Assembly: GCF_013170805.1 (NCBI RefSeq)
Contig: NZ_CP051293.1
Location: 62,001-126,000, forward strand
Origin: Mesorhizobium sp. NZP2077
Lineage (GTDB): Bacteria > Pseudomonadota > Alphaproteobacteria > Rhizobiales > Rhizobiaceae
Direction: 5' to 3'
Length of the DNA stretch: 64,000 nt
The notes under the pieces were generated by a model. That model was not told the origin of the DNA, did no database searches, and saw nothing but the letters and a program-made list of their open reading frames with translations. Position numbers and translations under genes: made by a program. Shown piece by piece: positions 7,675 to 17,673 of this stretch (positions within the stretch are counted from its first letter, which is position 1; every line of letters starts with the position of its first letter).

Positions 7675-9551
7675 TGGGGCAGCAGCCGATGCTTCCTCGT
7701 CGCGACTTCCTGGCGCTCGGCGCTGCGGCAACCGCCGCGGCGCTGCTGCCGGGCAAGGCTTTCGCCGCCAGCCCGACCGGCGTGAAACTGTACGGGCTGT
7801 CGGCCTTTGGCGACCTTAAGTACAAACCGGACTTCACGCATTTCGACTATGTCAATGTCGATGCACCGCAAGGTGGCACCTTCAACTTCCTGCCGCGCAA
7901 CTGGGGCGCCAACCAGACGCCGCTGACCTTCAACACGCTGAATTCGTTCGTTCCCAAAGGCGATTCGCCGCAGCGCATGGAGATGTGCTTCGATTCGCTA
8001 ATGGTGAGAGCGCTCGACGAGCCTGACGCCGTCTACGGGCTCATCGCCGACGGTGTGACGATTTCGGACGACCGCAACGGTTTTACCTTCTCGCTGCGTC
8101 CGCAGGCCCATTTCCATGATGGCACGCCGCTGACGGCCGAGGACGCCGCCTTCACCTTCAAGCTGTTGAAGGACAAGGGCCATCCGGACTATTTGCTGCC
8201 GCTGACGCATCTGGACGACGCGATCGCCATCGATACTCACACGTTGAAGCTTGCCTTCTCCGGCAAGCAGACAACCCGCACCATCCTCAACGTCGTTGCG
8301 TTCCCGATCCTGTCGAAGGCTTTCTATACGACCAACCCGTTCGATTCCTCGCAGATGAACCCGCCGCTTGGGTCAAGCGCCTACAAGGTCGGTCGCTGGT
8401 CGGCAGGAGCCTGGATCGAATATGAGCGTGTGGCCGACTATTGGGGCAACGACCTGCCGATCAATCGCGGCCAGAACAATTTTCAGCGCATTCGTGTCGA
8501 GTTCTACCAGGACCGCAACGTTGCCTTCGAAGCGTTCAAGAAGGGAGAAATCCTCTACAAGGAGGAATTCGTGTCGCGTGTCTGGGCGACGGGCTACGAC
8601 TTCCCCGCTTTCAATGCCGGCAAGGTGGTGAAGCACGAATTCCCAGCCGAAACGGTTCCTTCCATGCAGGCCACCGCCGTCAATCAGCGGCGCGAGCAGT
8701 TCCGCGACCCGCGCGTGCGGCAAGCGATCGGGCTCTGCTTCGACTTCGAATGGACGCGGCGCAATTTCTTTTACGGCTCCTATGAGCGCTCGCAATCCTG
8801 CTTTGAGCAATCCGATTTTCGCGCCGAGGGCACACCGTCGCCGGAGGAACTGGCGCTGCTCGAGCCGCTGCGTGACCAGATTCCTCCCGAGGCGTTAGGC
8901 GAAGCGGTGACCCAGGCGGTCTCGAACGGCTCCGGCCGCGATCGCCAACTGCTCGGCAAGGCAGCCAAGCTGCTGGCCGAGACCGGCTGGAAGCGGTCCG
9001 GCGATTTCGTCGTCAACGATAAGGGCGGCCGGCTGTCGGCCGAGATTCTCGTCGACGACGAAACCTTCGAGCAGGTCTATTCGCCTTGGGTCGAAAACAT
9101 GAAGGCAATCGGCATCGACGCATCGATCCGGCTGGTCGACGCCGCGCAATATCAGTTGCGGCAGAATTCGTTCGACTACGATCTCGTCTCGGTTGCGTTC
9201 TCATTTCCGGCGACGCCAACCCGAGACGACCTCGAAACCTTCTTCCACTCGCGAACCGCCACAATATCCGGCTCGCGCAACCTGCCGGGCATATCGAATC
9301 CGGCCATCGACACGCTGATCGACACCGTTGGCGCCGCCAAGGACCGCGAAAGCCTGACAATTGCCATGCGCGCTCTCGACCGGGTCTTGCGCGCGCGGCG
9401 CGATTGGATTCCAAGTTGGTTCCTGGCGAATCACCGAAGCGCCTATTGGGACATGTTCGGCTTTCCCGAGCAGAAACCCGATTTCGGCTTTCCGGTCGAA
9501 GCGCTGTGGTGGGTCGACAAGGGCAAGGCGGCAAAAATTGGCAAAGCCTGA
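7674..9551 (+). CDS. YejA-like peptide ABC transporter substrate-binding protein (second copy)
   Basis: A second YejA-type binding protein, also 625 aa, directly after the first. The signal is of Tat type: LPRRDFLALGAAATAAALLP, cleaved near AFAAS. The mature part repeats the family features HFDYVNVDAPQGG, FSLRPQAHFHDGTPLTAEDAAFTF and NPPLGSSAYKVG. It is clearly a diverged paralogue of the upstream gene. Because the first uses a Sec signal and this one a Tat-like signal, they may be exported by different routes. ATG 7674 overlaps the previous stop; an internal ATG at 7689 is an alternative start. The permease gene begins 30 bp downstream. Confidence 0.92.
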   Translation: MGQQPMLPRRDFLALGAAATAAALLPGKAFAASPTGVKLYGLSAFGDLKYKPDFTHFDYVNVDAPQGGTFNFLPRNWGANQTPLTFNTLNSFVPKGDSPQRMEMCFDSLMVRALDEPDAVYGLIADGVTISDDRNGFTFSLRPQAHFHDGTPLTAEDAAFTFKLLKDKGHPDYLLPLTHLDDAIAIDTHTLKLAFSGKQTTRTILNVVAFPILSKAFYTTNPFDSSQMNPPLGSSAYKVGRWSAGAWIEYERVADYWGNDLPINRGQNNFQRIRVEFYQDRNVAFEAFKKGEILYKEEFVSRVWATGYDFPAFNAGKVVKHEFPAETVPSMQATAVNQRREQFRDPRVRQAIGLCFDFEWTRRNFFYGSYERSQSCFEQSDFRAEGTPSPEELALLEPLRDQIPPEALGEAVTQAVSNGSGRDRQLLGKAAKLLAETGWKRSGDFVVNDKGGRLSAEILVDDETFEQVYSPWVENMKAIGIDASIRLVDAAQYQLRQNSFDYDLVSVAFSFPATPTRDDLETFFHSRTATISGSRNLPGISNPAIDTLIDTVGAAKDRESLTIAMRALDRVLRARRDWIPSWFLANHRSAYWDMFGFPEQKPDFGFPVEALWWVDKGKAAKIGKA

Positions 9552-9581
9552 CATGACCGTTAACGCGGGGCCGGCAGCCTG

Positions 9582-10679
9582 ATGGGCGCCTATATTCTGC
9601 GACGCATCCTGCTGATGATCCCGACACTGTTCGGCATCATGGCGATATCCTTCGCCGTGATTCAGTTCGCGCCTGGCGGTCCGGTCGAGCAGGTGATTGC
9701 CAGCCTGACCAACCAGGGCGGCACCGATCGCCTCGGCGGCGGTGGTGGCGACGCCGGCACCGGTGGCAATTTCGATGTGGCCGGCGATATCAGTTCGAAA
9801 TACCGCGGTGCCCAGGGTCTTGATCCCGAGTTCATCAAGAAGCTGGAAAAGCAGTTCGGCTTCGATAAGCCCCCGCTCGAACGCTTCGGCATGATGCTGT
9901 GGAACTATATAAGGTTCGATTTCGGCGACAGCTATTTCCGCGACATATCGGTGCTCGACCTGATCCTCGAAAAGATGCCGGTGTCGATCTCGCTCGGCAT
10001 ATGGATCACCATCCTGTCCTATCTGATCTCGATCCCCCTCGGCATCCGCAAGGCGGTCAAGGACGGCTCGGCGTTCGACATGTGGACCAGCGGCGTCGTC
10101 ATCATCGGCTATGCCATCCCGGGCTTCCTGTTCGGCATCCTGCTGATGGTGCTTTTTGCCGGCGGCTCGTTCTGGGACTGGTTCCCGTTGCGCGGCATCG
10201 TTTCGGACAATTGGGACCAGTTGTCCTGGCCGAACAGGATCGCCGACTATATCTGGCACATGACCTTGCCGCTGACGGCGCTGGTGCTGTCGGCCTTCGC
10301 CACGACGACGCTGCTCACCAAGAACTCCTTCCTGGAAGAGATTCGCAAACAGTACGTGGTGACAGCGCGCGCCAAGGGCCTGTCGGAGCGCAAGGTGCTC
10401 TACGGCCATGTCTTCCGCAACGCTATGCTGATCGTCATCGCCGGCTTTCCCGGCGCCTTCATCTCGGCCTTCTTCACCGGCTCGCTGCTGATCGAGAACA
10501 TCTTTTCGCTCGACGGTCTTGGCCTGCTCGGTTTCAAGTCGGTGATAGCGCGCGATTATCCAGTCGTGTTCGCCAATCTCTACATCTTCTCGCTGCTTGG
10601 GCTGTTCGTCGGCTTGCTGTCCGACCTGATGTACACCTGGGTCGATCCGCGCATCGATTTCGAGCGGAGAGACATCTGA
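9582..10679 (+). CDS. YejB-like ABC transporter permease
   Basis: Inner-membrane subunit of the peptide importer, 365 aa and DppB-like. It begins with the membrane-inserting [19 protein letters not shown] and has the long periplasmic loop of YejB, here carrying a Gly-rich stretch ([12 protein letters not shown], near residues 50-61) that may be flexible. The C-terminal half holds the ATPase-docking EAA-type loop near [23 protein letters not shown]. The stop overlaps the yejE-like start. Confidence 0.92.
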   Translation: MGAYILRRILLMIPTLFGIMAISFAVIQFAPGGPVEQVIASLTNQGGTDRLGGGGGDAGTGGNFDVAGDISSKYRGAQGLDPEFIKKLEKQFGFDKPPLERFGMMLWNYIRFDFGDSYFRDISVLDLILEKMPVSISLGIWITILSYLISIPLGIRKAVKDGSAFDMWTSGVVIIGYAIPGFLFGILLMVLFAGGSFWDWFPLRGIVSDNWDQLSWPNRIADYIWHMTLPLTALVLSAFATTTLLTKNSFLEEIRKQYVVTARAKGLSERKVLYGHVFRNAMLIVIAGFPGAFISAFFTGSLLIENIFSLDGLGLLGFKSVIARDYPVVFANLYIFSLLGLFVGLLSDLMYTWVDPRIDFERRDI

Positions 10680-11818
10680 TGTCCGAAGCCGTTGTGGAGA
10701 ACACGCCGACACGCCTCAGACGGCCCTGGCTGTCGCCGCTGAACCGCCGGCGCTGGCACAATTTCAAGGCCAACCGGCGCGGCTACTGGTCGCTGTGGAT
10801 CTTCCTTGTCTTGTTCGGTCTGTCGCTGTTTTCCGAATGGATCGCCAACGACAAGCCGATCCTCGTCTCCTACAAGGGCGAGATCCTGTTTCCGGTGCTG
10901 GTCGCCTACCCCGAGGAGAAGTTCGGCGGCTTCTATGCCGTCACCGATTATCGCGACCCGGTCATCCGGGACGAGATCAACGCCAATGGTTGGATGATCT
11001 GGCCGCCGATCCGCTACTCCTATCGCACCGTCAACAATGCGATCCCCGATGCCGCTCCTGCAAAGCCGTCGTGGCAATATGATGCGGACAAGCGCTGCAG
11101 CCAGTATCCGCAGAAGGCCGCCGATCCCGACTGCATTGTCGGCAACTGGAACTGGCTGGGAACCGACGACCAGGCGCGCGACGTGCTGGCGCGGCTTATC
11201 TACGGTTTCAGGATCTCGGTGCTGTTTGGCCTGATCCTGACTGCCGGCTCGTCGCTGATCGGCGTCGCCGCGGGCGCCATGCAGGGCTATTTCGGCGGCT
11301 GGACCGATCTTCTGTTTCAGCGCGTCATCGAGATATGGTCAGCGATCCCGGTGCTCTATCTGCTGCTCATCGTCTCCGCAATCCTGCCGCCCGGCTTCTT
11401 CATCCTGCTTGGCCTGATGCTGATCTTCTCCTGGGTGGCGTTGGTCGGCGTGGTGCGGGCCGAGTTCCTGCGCGCCCGCAATTTCGAATATGTCAACGCG
11501 GCGCGCGCGCTCGGCGTGCCCAACCGCACGATCATGTTCCGGCATCTGTTGCCCAACGCCATGGTGGCGACGCTCACCTTCCTGCCGTTCCTGACCAGTG
11601 GTTCGATCTCGACGCTGACCTCGCTCGACTATCTCGGCTTCGGCCTGCCTCCGGGCTCGCCGTCGCTAGGCGAACTCATGAAGCAGGCGCAGAGCAACCT
11701 GAACGCGCCATGGCTCGGTATCTCCGGCTTCATCGTCGTCTCACTGATGCTGTCCTTGCTGGTGTTCATCGGTGAGGCCGCGCGCGATGCCTTCGATCCG
11801 CGCAAGGCATTCAGATGA
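10679..11818 (+). CDS. YejE-like ABC transporter permease
   Basis: Second membrane subunit, 379 aa, of the DppC type. The N-terminal tail RRRWHNFKANRRGYWSLWIF leads into the first helix. As in YejE there is a large periplasmic insertion between the first helix and the transport domain (about residues 60-150, with NWNWLGTDDQARDVLARLIYGFRIS at its end). The EAA loop reads EYVNAARALGVPNRTIMFRHLLPNA. It starts at ATG 10679 in the TGATG overlap with the preceding gene and ends in an ATGA overlap with the ATPase gene. Confidence 0.93.
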   Translation: MSEAVVENTPTRLRRPWLSPLNRRRWHNFKANRRGYWSLWIFLVLFGLSLFSEWIANDKPILVSYKGEILFPVLVAYPEEKFGGFYAVTDYRDPVIRDEINANGWMIWPPIRYSYRTVNNAIPDAAPAKPSWQYDADKRCSQYPQKAADPDCIVGNWNWLGTDDQARDVLARLIYGFRISVLFGLILTAGSSLIGVAAGAMQGYFGGWTDLLFQRVIEIWSAIPVLYLLLIVSAILPPGFFILLGLMLIFSWVALVGVVRAEFLRARNFEYVNAARALGVPNRTIMFRHLLPNAMVATLTFLPFLTSGSISTLTSLDYLGFGLPPGSPSLGELMKQAQSNLNAPWLGISGFIVVSLMLSLLVFIGEAARDAFDPRKAFR

Positions 11819-13443
11819 GCGAAATTCTGCTCTCCGTCCGCGATCTCAGCGTCGCCTTCACGCAAGGCGGCAACCAGTCGATGGCGGTCGACTACATTTC
11901 CTTCGACCTCGCCAAGGGCGAGACCGTAGCGCTGGTCGGAGAGTCCGGCTCCGGCAAATCGGTTTCGGCCTTGTCAGTGCTGAAGCTGCTGCCTTATCCG
12001 ACGGCGAGCCACCCTTCGGGAAAGATCCTGTTCCAGGGCGCCGACCTGCTGGCCATGAACGAGAAGCAGTTGCGGCAGGTGCGCGGCAACAAGATCACCA
12101 TGATCTTCCAGGAGCCGATGACCTCGCTCAATCCGCTGCACACGATCGAGCACCAGATTGTCGAGATCCTGAAGCTGCATCAGGGCATGGCCGACCGCCC
12201 GGCCAAGGCCCGCACGCTGGCCTTGCTCAAGGAAGTGGGTATCCGCGAGCCGGAAAAACGTCTCGACGCTTACCCGCACCAGCTCTCCGGCGGTCAGCGC
12301 CAGCGCGTGATGATCGCCATGGCGCTGGCCAACGAACCGGAACTGCTGATCGCCGACGAGCCGACGACGGCGCTCGACGTTACCGTGCAGGCGCAGATCC
12401 TCGAACTGCTGGCGGGCTTGAAAAGCCGCAAGGGCATGTCGATGCTGTTCATCACCCATGATCTCGGCATCGTGCGCAAGATCGCCGACCGGGTCTGCGT
12501 GATGACCAAGGGCAAGATCGTCGAGACCGGGCCGACCAAGGACATCTTCGCCAACCCGCAGCACGCCTATACGAAACATCTGCTGGCGGCCGAACCAAAG
12601 GGCAAGCCGCCGGCCGCCAACGATGCGGCCAAGCCTGTCATGACCGGCAAGGACATCAAGGTCTGGTTCCCGATCAAGAAGGGGTTTTTCCGAACCACCG
12701 TCGATCATGTGAAGGCGGTCGACGGCATCGATGTCACCGTGCGCGCCGGCCAGACGCTGGGTGTGGTCGGCGAATCCGGCTCCGGCAAGACGACGCTCGG
12801 CCTGGCGCTGGCGCGGATGATCTCATCGACCGGAAGCATCCAGTTCAACGGCCGCGACATCAACCAGCTCACCTTCAACGCCATGCGGCCGCTCAGGCGG
12901 GAATTGCAGATCGTCTTCCAGGATCCGTTCGGCTCGCTCAGTCCGCGCATGTCGATTGCCGAGATCATCGAGGAAGGGCTGAAGATCCACGAGCCGAAGC
13001 TGTCGCCCGATGAGCGCGACGACAAGGTGGCCGCCGTGCTGAAGGAGGTCGGCCTCGATCCGGAGACCCGCAACCGATACCCGCACGAGTTTTCCGGCGG
13101 CCAGCGCCAGCGCGTCGCCATTGCGCGCGCCATGGTGCTCAACCCGCGCTTCGTCATGCTGGACGAGCCGACATCAGCGCTCGATATGAGCGTGCAGGCA
13201 CAGGTCGTCGACCTCTTGCGCAACCTGCAGGCCAAGTACGACCTCGCCTATCTCTTCATCAGCCACGATCTCAAGGTCATCCGGGCGCTTGCCAACGACG
13301 TCATCGTCATGCGCAACGGCCAGATCGTCGAAGCCGGCCCTGCCCAGCAGATTTTTGAAAATCCGCAAACGGACTATACTCGGGCACTGATCTCGGCCGC
13401 CTTCAAGATAGAGACGGCGCCGGTCGGCATCGTCAGCGAGTGA
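11815..13443 (+). CDS. YejF-like ABC transporter ATP-binding protein with two fused nucleotide-binding domains
   Basis: Energises the peptide importer from the cytoplasm. The 542 aa protein contains two complete ABC domains. The first has Walker A GESGSGKS, signature LSGGQRQRV and Walker [13 protein letters not shown]; the second has [18 protein letters not shown] and [12 protein letters not shown] short linker follows the oligopeptide-type motif [14 protein letters not shown]. Two fused domains match YejF. It is the last gene of the five-gene operon; a palindromic intergenic repeat begins 2 bp after its stop. Confidence 0.95.
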   Translation: MSEILLSVRDLSVAFTQGGNQSMAVDYISFDLAKGETVALVGESGSGKSVSALSVLKLLPYPTASHPSGKILFQGADLLAMNEKQLRQVRGNKITMIFQEPMTSLNPLHTIEHQIVEILKLHQGMADRPAKARTLALLKEVGIREPEKRLDAYPHQLSGGQRQRVMIAMALANEPELLIADEPTTALDVTVQAQILELLAGLKSRKGMSMLFITHDLGIVRKIADRVCVMTKGKIVETGPTKDIFANPQHAYTKHLLAAEPKGKPPAANDAAKPVMTGKDIKVWFPIKKGFFRTTVDHVKAVDGIDVTVRAGQTLGVVGESGSGKTTLGLALARMISSTGSIQFNGRDINQLTFNAMRPLRRELQIVFQDPFGSLSPRMSIAEIIEEGLKIHEPKLSPDERDDKVAAVLKEVGLDPETRNRYPHEFSGGQRQRVAIARAMVLNPRFVMLDEPTSALDMSVQAQVVDLLRNLQAKYDLAYLFISHDLKVIRALANDVIVMRNGQIVEAGPAQQIFENPQTDYTRALISAAFKIETAPVGIVSE

Positions 13444-13444
13444 C

Positions 13445-13542
13445 TAGAGCAATTTCAGGAAAAGTGTGAAACGGTTTTCCGGCCGGAATTGCGCCAAGAC
13501 AAACAGATGGAGCGGTTCGGCGTGAACCGATGAACCGCTCTA
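13445..13542. repeat. Intergenic repeat, type B (full-length copy)
   Basis: A 98-bp element bounded by TAGAGC (13445-13450) and GCTCTA (13537-13542) as terminal inverted repeats. It contains the core CAGGAAAAGTGTGAAACGG and a second internal palindrome around GCGGTTCGGCGTGAACCG. A shorter reverse-oriented relative, sharing about the first 60 bp, occupies 58987-59045. It fills nearly all of the gap between the yejF homologue and the next gene. Confidence 0.75.
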
Positions 13543-13569
13543 GCGTGAAGAGGGACTGGACGAACCGCG

Positions 13570-14511
13570 ATGGAAAAAGGCCGTATCCTGCTTGCCGTCA
13601 CCGGCTTTCATCCGCAGCGCTGGCGCGACCTGTTGTCGGCCGAGCGCGAGGTGGTGCTAGAGCCGGACGGCGCCAAGGATCCGTCGATCACCTATGCGGT
13701 GGTGTGGAAGCAGAAGCCGAACCTGTTGTCGTCGCTGCCCAATCTGCGCGCCATCTTCTCGATCGGCGCCGGCGTCGACCATATCTTCGCCGACCCGGGC
13801 CTGCCCGACGTGCCGATCGTCAGGGTCGTCGCCGACAACCTCACCCAGTACATGACCGAATATGTCGTCTGGCGGGTGCTCGATCACCATCGCCAGGGCC
13901 TGCTCTACCGGCAGCAACAGCCCAAGAAGACCTGGCACGAGCCGCCGCAGAGGCCGGCCGGCGACATTTCCGTGGGCATTATGGGGCTCGGCAATCTCGG
14001 CCGCGCCGCGGCCTCGGTGCTGCTGTCGCTCGGCTTCGCAGTCAATGGCTGGTCACGCAACGACCGGCCGATGAAAGGGGTCGCGACCTATTCCGGCGAG
14101 GCCGGTTTGATTCCCTTCCTCAAGGCGACCGATATCCTTGTCGTGCTGTTGCCGCTGACGCCGGACACGCAAGGCATCATCAATTACGGCGTGCTGAAGG
14201 AATTGCGCAAGCGCAACGGCCTCGGCGGCTCAGTGCTGATCAACGCCGGACGCGGCCGCCTGCAGAAGGACGCCGACATAGTGCGAGCGCTGGATGACGG
14301 CACGCTGAAGGAGGCGAGCCTCGACGTGTTCGAGGTCGAACCGCTGCCGAAGACCAGCCCGCTGTGGAACCACCCGAAAGTGTTCGTGACGCCGCATGCC
14401 GCGGCGACCTCCGATCCGATACACCTCGTGCCGGCCATGCTGCGCCAGATGGACGCCTTCGAGCGCGGTGAAAAGCTCGACAATCTGGTGGACCGCAAGG
14501 CGGGATATTAG
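13570..14511 (+). CDS. GhrA-like 2-hydroxyacid dehydrogenase (glyoxylate/hydroxypyruvate reductase A family)
   Basis: NAD(P)H-dependent reductase of 2-keto acids such as glyoxylate and hydroxypyruvate. The 313 aa protein has the D-2-hydroxyacid dehydrogenase layout: a Rossmann glycine motif GIMGLGNLGRAA near residue 139, the substrate arginine region INAGRGRLQ, the catalytic glutamate segment LDVFEVEPLPKTSPLW, and the catalytic histidine in VTPHAAA. The early segment IFSIGAGVDHIF is typical of the GhrA subgroup. It ends 14 bp from a convergent gene. Precise substrate preference cannot be read from sequence. Confidence 0.9.
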   Translation: MEKGRILLAVTGFHPQRWRDLLSAEREVVLEPDGAKDPSITYAVVWKQKPNLLSSLPNLRAIFSIGAGVDHIFADPGLPDVPIVRVVADNLTQYMTEYVVWRVLDHHRQGLLYRQQQPKKTWHEPPQRPAGDISVGIMGLGNLGRAAASVLLSLGFAVNGWSRNDRPMKGVATYSGEAGLIPFLKATDILVVLLPLTPDTQGIINYGVLKELRKRNGLGGSVLINAGRGRLQKDADIVRALDDGTLKEASLDVFEVEPLPKTSPLWNHPKVFVTPHAAATSDPIHLVPAMLRQMDAFERGEKLDNLVDRKAGY

Positions 14512-14524
14512 CCGGACACCGTCC

Positions 14525-15052
14525 TCATCTGGCTAGGTTCCACTCCCGAAAGCACGCCTTGATCGCCCGCAGCGAAGACAGCCGCAGCTTTGGCAGGTCG
14601 AGCTCTTCGAACATTGCGTGGTATCTCCGGCGGTTTTTCGGCGTGGTCACGGCAATATGGTGGATCATGTCCCATTTGACGCTGTCGCGTCCGCCCGCCA
14701 AGGCGCCGCGCCTCTCCTTCTCGAACAGGGTTCGCCTGAAATAGCGCAGCAGACTAGCCGGCGTCGAGATATCCAGCAGGATCAATCCCGTCGCCCGCTG
14801 AAAGCGTTGCGGCATGCCGACCGAGTAATTTCCGTCCATCACCCAGCGTTCGCCGGCGATCGCGGCGTCATGCAAGGCAATGAATTCGGCCTTTGGGCGC
14901 GGCTCCCAGTCGGTGTTGGGCAGATGATGAAGCAGATCGAGGTGAATGGGCTCCAGGCCACGCTTGCGGGCAATCGCGTCGGCCAGGGTCGACTTGCCGC
15001 TGTTGGACGGCCCCAGAATGCAGATGCGGTCACCAAGGTCCGAGAGTTTCAT
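14525..15052 (-). CDS. P-loop NTPase, adenylate-kinase / FlaR-like
   Basis: A 175 aa cytoplasmic protein with a clear Walker A, GPSNSGKST, at residues 14-22 and a kinase-like layout (HLDLLHHLPNTDWEPR, then VMDGNYSVGMPQRF). Homologues are annotated as AAA family ATPases or topology-modulation FlaR proteins; the fold suggests a small-molecule kinase, but the substrate is unknown. The start is ATG 15052. The gene is convergent with the GhrA-like gene and about 70 bp from the lipoprotein gene on the same strand. Confidence 0.75.
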   Translation of the reverse strand: MKLSDLGDRICILGPSNSGKSTLADAIARKRGLEPIHLDLLHHLPNTDWEPRPKAEFIALHDAAIAGERWVMDGNYSVGMPQRFQRATGLILLDISTPASLLRYFRRTLFEKERRGALAGGRDSVKWDMIHHIAVTTPKNRRRYHAMFEELDLPKLRLSSLRAIKACFREWNLAR

Positions 15053-15121
15053 CCGATCGTACCCTTAGGAGGACGCGGCCTGCTGTCCGCGACAAAGTCC
15101 GACCAATAGCTGTTTCGTACT

Positions 15122-15484
15122 TCAAGCGGGCAGAGCGAACTTCTTCTTCTGATTGTCCGGCTTGCCGCAGTCGCGCCGCTCGATCGACCGGTTCATGGCA
15201 TCGATGTCGCCTGCCGCCTTGTCGCTATCGCGCTGGGCCTTGGAGCGCATATCGGGGGTGAACGGGCCGAAACCCATTGCGGGATTGTAGAAGGTCGGCT
15301 TCGCGGTCACTGGAAGGTTGTTCTGCTGCGCCAAGCCATCGCGCTGCGCCAGCAACTGATCGCATGGCACGGTGTCGTATTGCAGGGAGGACTCGATGTT
15401 GGCGTCCTGCCGTTCGGACATCGAATTACCGACGCAGCCGGCTGTTGCCAGGCAAGATGCCAAGATCATCATGTTCCAGCGCAT
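15122..15484 (-). CDS. Small predicted lipoprotein of unknown function
   Basis: A 120 aa protein with a lipoprotein signal: MRWNMMILASCLATAGCVGN contains a lipobox LATAGC with the acylated cysteine at residue 17. The mature part is polar, has cysteines at about residues 41 and 106 (DTVPCDQL, RRDCGKP) that could form a disulphide, and ends with a Lys-rich QKKKFALPA. I do not recognise a family. The length and signal make it a convincing small gene. Confidence 0.65.
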   Translation of the reverse strand: MRWNMMILASCLATAGCVGNSMSERQDANIESSLQYDTVPCDQLLAQRDGLAQQNNLPVTAKPTFYNPAMGFGPFTPDMRSKAQRDSDKAAGDIDAMNRSIERRDCGKPDNQKKKFALPA

Positions 15485-15638
15485 CGAATATGCTCCCTCC
15501 TGATATTCCGCGCGCGCCCCCTTGTTACCCGCGCACGCGATTCGGGCTTTTTCGCAGCAGAGGCTTCACAGAGACAAGTGGAGCGGTCACCCTTTTGGGG
15601 TTGGGAAGGATCGCCGCATTGGCCCGATTGTGAACGCT

Positions 15639-16556
15639 TCAGGCCCCGTGGATTTTCCCGGCCATAACGACCAAGCCGTCGACCGGTTCCCGACGATCCT
15701 GCCGGATCACGGTTGTTTCCAAGGACAGGGTCGAAAATCCGTTGGCGGCCAGGATTTCGCGCACATAGGTTTCAGAGTGCGCGTAGCGGCGCGATGGCAG
15801 CAACACGAAATCGCCACTGCCGCTCAACCTCTCTACGGAAAAGGCGAACAGGCCATCCCCGGCCAGCAAGCCGGCGATCGTCTTCAGTATGTCGCCGAGC
15901 GCGCCGACATAGATGAAGACGTCGGCCACTGTCACCAGCTCGGCTTTCGGGCCGGCATAGGAAAAATTCCGCAGATCGGCCTTGCCCAGGAAATCGTAGA
16001 CGCCCTTGGCCCGCGCACGTTTCAGCATTCCGGTCGAAATGTCATAGCCCTCCAGCCGGTCGGCAATGGGCCGCAGTCTCTGCCCCATCAGGCCGGTGCC
16101 GCAGCCGAGATCGAGCGCCAGCGGGAAGCGACCCGGCCCTGCCGTTCGAATGGCCTGATCCAGCAGCTCAGGCAGCCGGTAACCCAGCCTGTCGACCAGT
16201 GATTCATCGAAGCTCTCGGCGTAGTGGTCGAACAGTGTCTCGACGAAAGCGCTGGGAAGTGCGTCGGACGCCGGCGCCTTGCCTATCAATTGCAGGTTCA
16301 GCCCAGCGCCCTGACGATCCGTCGGATCGAGTTGCAGCGACACCGTCCATGCCTGCGCGGCCAGATCCGATGCACCCGCCGCCAGCTGCATTTCGCCGAG
16401 ACGAAACCAGCCCATCGACCATTGCGGCGTCAATTCGAGTGCCCCGAGCAGCAATTCCGCCGCCGCCGCATGGTCGCCATCCGCATGCATCATCTCGGCA
16501 TAGTCGGCGCGGCGATCGGCGTTCAAGTCGCCGGACGAGGCCTGAAGCGGTTTCAT
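15639..16556 (-). CDS. TPR-containing SAM-dependent methyltransferase
   Basis: A 305 aa cytoplasmic protein in two parts. Residues about 15-100 form tetratricopeptide-like helices (ADYAEMMHADGDHAAAAELLLGALELTP, GWFRLGEMQLAAG). From about 130 on there is a class I methyltransferase with motif I LALDLGCGTGLMG and the following GYDISTGML. The linker FDHYAESFDESLV is common in this fused family. The methyl acceptor is unknown. It is divergent from the exonuclease-ligase pair. Confidence 0.85.
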   Translation of the reverse strand: MKPLQASSGDLNADRRADYAEMMHADGDHAAAAELLLGALELTPQWSMGWFRLGEMQLAAGASDLAAQAWTVSLQLDPTDRQGAGLNLQLIGKAPASDALPSAFVETLFDHYAESFDESLVDRLGYRLPELLDQAIRTAGPGRFPLALDLGCGTGLMGQRLRPIADRLEGYDISTGMLKRARAKGVYDFLGKADLRNFSYAGPKAELVTVADVFIYVGALGDILKTIAGLLAGDGLFAFSVERLSGSGDFVLLPSRRYAHSETYVREILAANGFSTLSLETTVIRQDRREPVDGLVVMAGKIHGA

Positions 16557-16661
16557 GTCATGGGTCCTATCGGCGCATGAGGCCGATGGTGCTGTATGCT
16601 GGAGTCAGCAGTCCGTGGCAACAGACTTCCCGTGGCGGAATTATATCCTATCTTGGGGGTC

Positions 16662-17669
16662 ATGCGCGCCAGCGACCTGCTTCATCCCCGGCCCGAGGGC
16701 CTTTATTGCCCGCCGGGCGACTTCTTCATCGACCCGGTGCGGCCGGTGAACCGGGCTCTGATCACGCACGGCCATTCCGACCATGCGCGTTCAGGCCACC
16801 GCTCGGTGCTGGCGACGCAGCAGACGCTCGACATTATGGGTCTGCGCTATGGCGAGGATTTTGCCGGAACGACCCAAGCGGCTCGGCTCGGCGAAACGAT
16901 TGCCGTCAACGGCGTCAGCGTCAGCTTCCATCCGGCCGGCCACGTGCTGGGCTCGGCGCAGATATCGGTCGAGCATCAGGGCATGTGCATCGTCGCCTCA
17001 GGCGACTATAAAAGGCGCAGAGATGCGACCTGCGCGCCGTTCGAGCCGATCCGCTGCGACGTGTTCATCACCGAGGCGACGTTCGGCCTGCCGGTCTTCC
17101 GTCATCCACCTGACACCGAAGAGATCGCCCGCCTGCTGAAATCGGCGGCGCAGTTTCCCGAGCGCTCGCATCTGGTCGGCGCCTATGCGCTGGGCAAGGC
17201 GCAGCGGGTGATGCGGCTGTTGCGCGACGCCGGCTACGACAAGCCGCTCTACATCCATGGCGCGTTGACCCGGCTCAGCGAATACTATCAGAGCCAGGGC
17301 ATCGATCTGGGGACACTCGAACCGGCGACAGTGGAAGGCGGCAAGGGGGACTTTGCCGGCGCCATCGTGGTCGGCCCGCCATCGGCCTTCGCCGATCGCT
17401 GGGCGCGGCGCTTTCCAGACCCGATCTCGTGCTTCGCGTCGGGCTGGATGCGCATCCGCCAGCGCGCCAAGCAAGGCGGCGTCGAGCTGCCGCTGATCAT
17501 CTCGGACCATGCCGACTGGGACGAACTGATCGCCACCATAAAGGAGACCGGCGCCGAGGAAATCTGGGTGACGCATGGCCGCGAGGAAGCGCTGGTGCGC
17601 TGGTGCGAGCTGGAAGGCATCGCCGCAAAGCCACTGCATCTGGTGGGCTATGAGGACGAGGGCGATTGA
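16662..17669 (+). CDS. Ligase-associated DNA exonuclease (metallo-beta-lactamase / beta-CASP family)
   Basis: A predicted metal-dependent nuclease of about 335 aa, probably acting with the adjacent ligase in repair. The metal motif is THGHSDHARSGH (HxHxDH) near residue 30, followed by HPAGHVLGSAQI and the beta-CASP region ending in ISDHADWDELI. Starting at ATG 16662 gives MRASDLLHPRPEGLYCPPGDFFID, which fits the family; an in-frame TTG at 16596 is less likely. The ligase starts 5 bp after its stop, so they form one operon. Confidence 0.88.
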   Translation: MRASDLLHPRPEGLYCPPGDFFIDPVRPVNRALITHGHSDHARSGHRSVLATQQTLDIMGLRYGEDFAGTTQAARLGETIAVNGVSVSFHPAGHVLGSAQISVEHQGMCIVASGDYKRRRDATCAPFEPIRCDVFITEATFGLPVFRHPPDTEEIARLLKSAAQFPERSHLVGAYALGKAQRVMRLLRDAGYDKPLYIHGALTRLSEYYQSQGIDLGTLEPATVEGGKGDFAGAIVVGPPSAFADRWARRFPDPISCFASGWMRIRQRAKQGGVELPLIISDHADWDELIATIKETGAEEIWVTHGREEALVRWCELEGIAAKPLHLVGYEDEGD

Positions 17670-17673
17670 GGGC

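Noticed and set aside
5893..7731. Long open frame on the minus strand (about 612 codons) opposite the first yejA-like gene
   Set aside because: It is the high-GC antisense shadow of a gene with clear family motifs; its own translation shows none.
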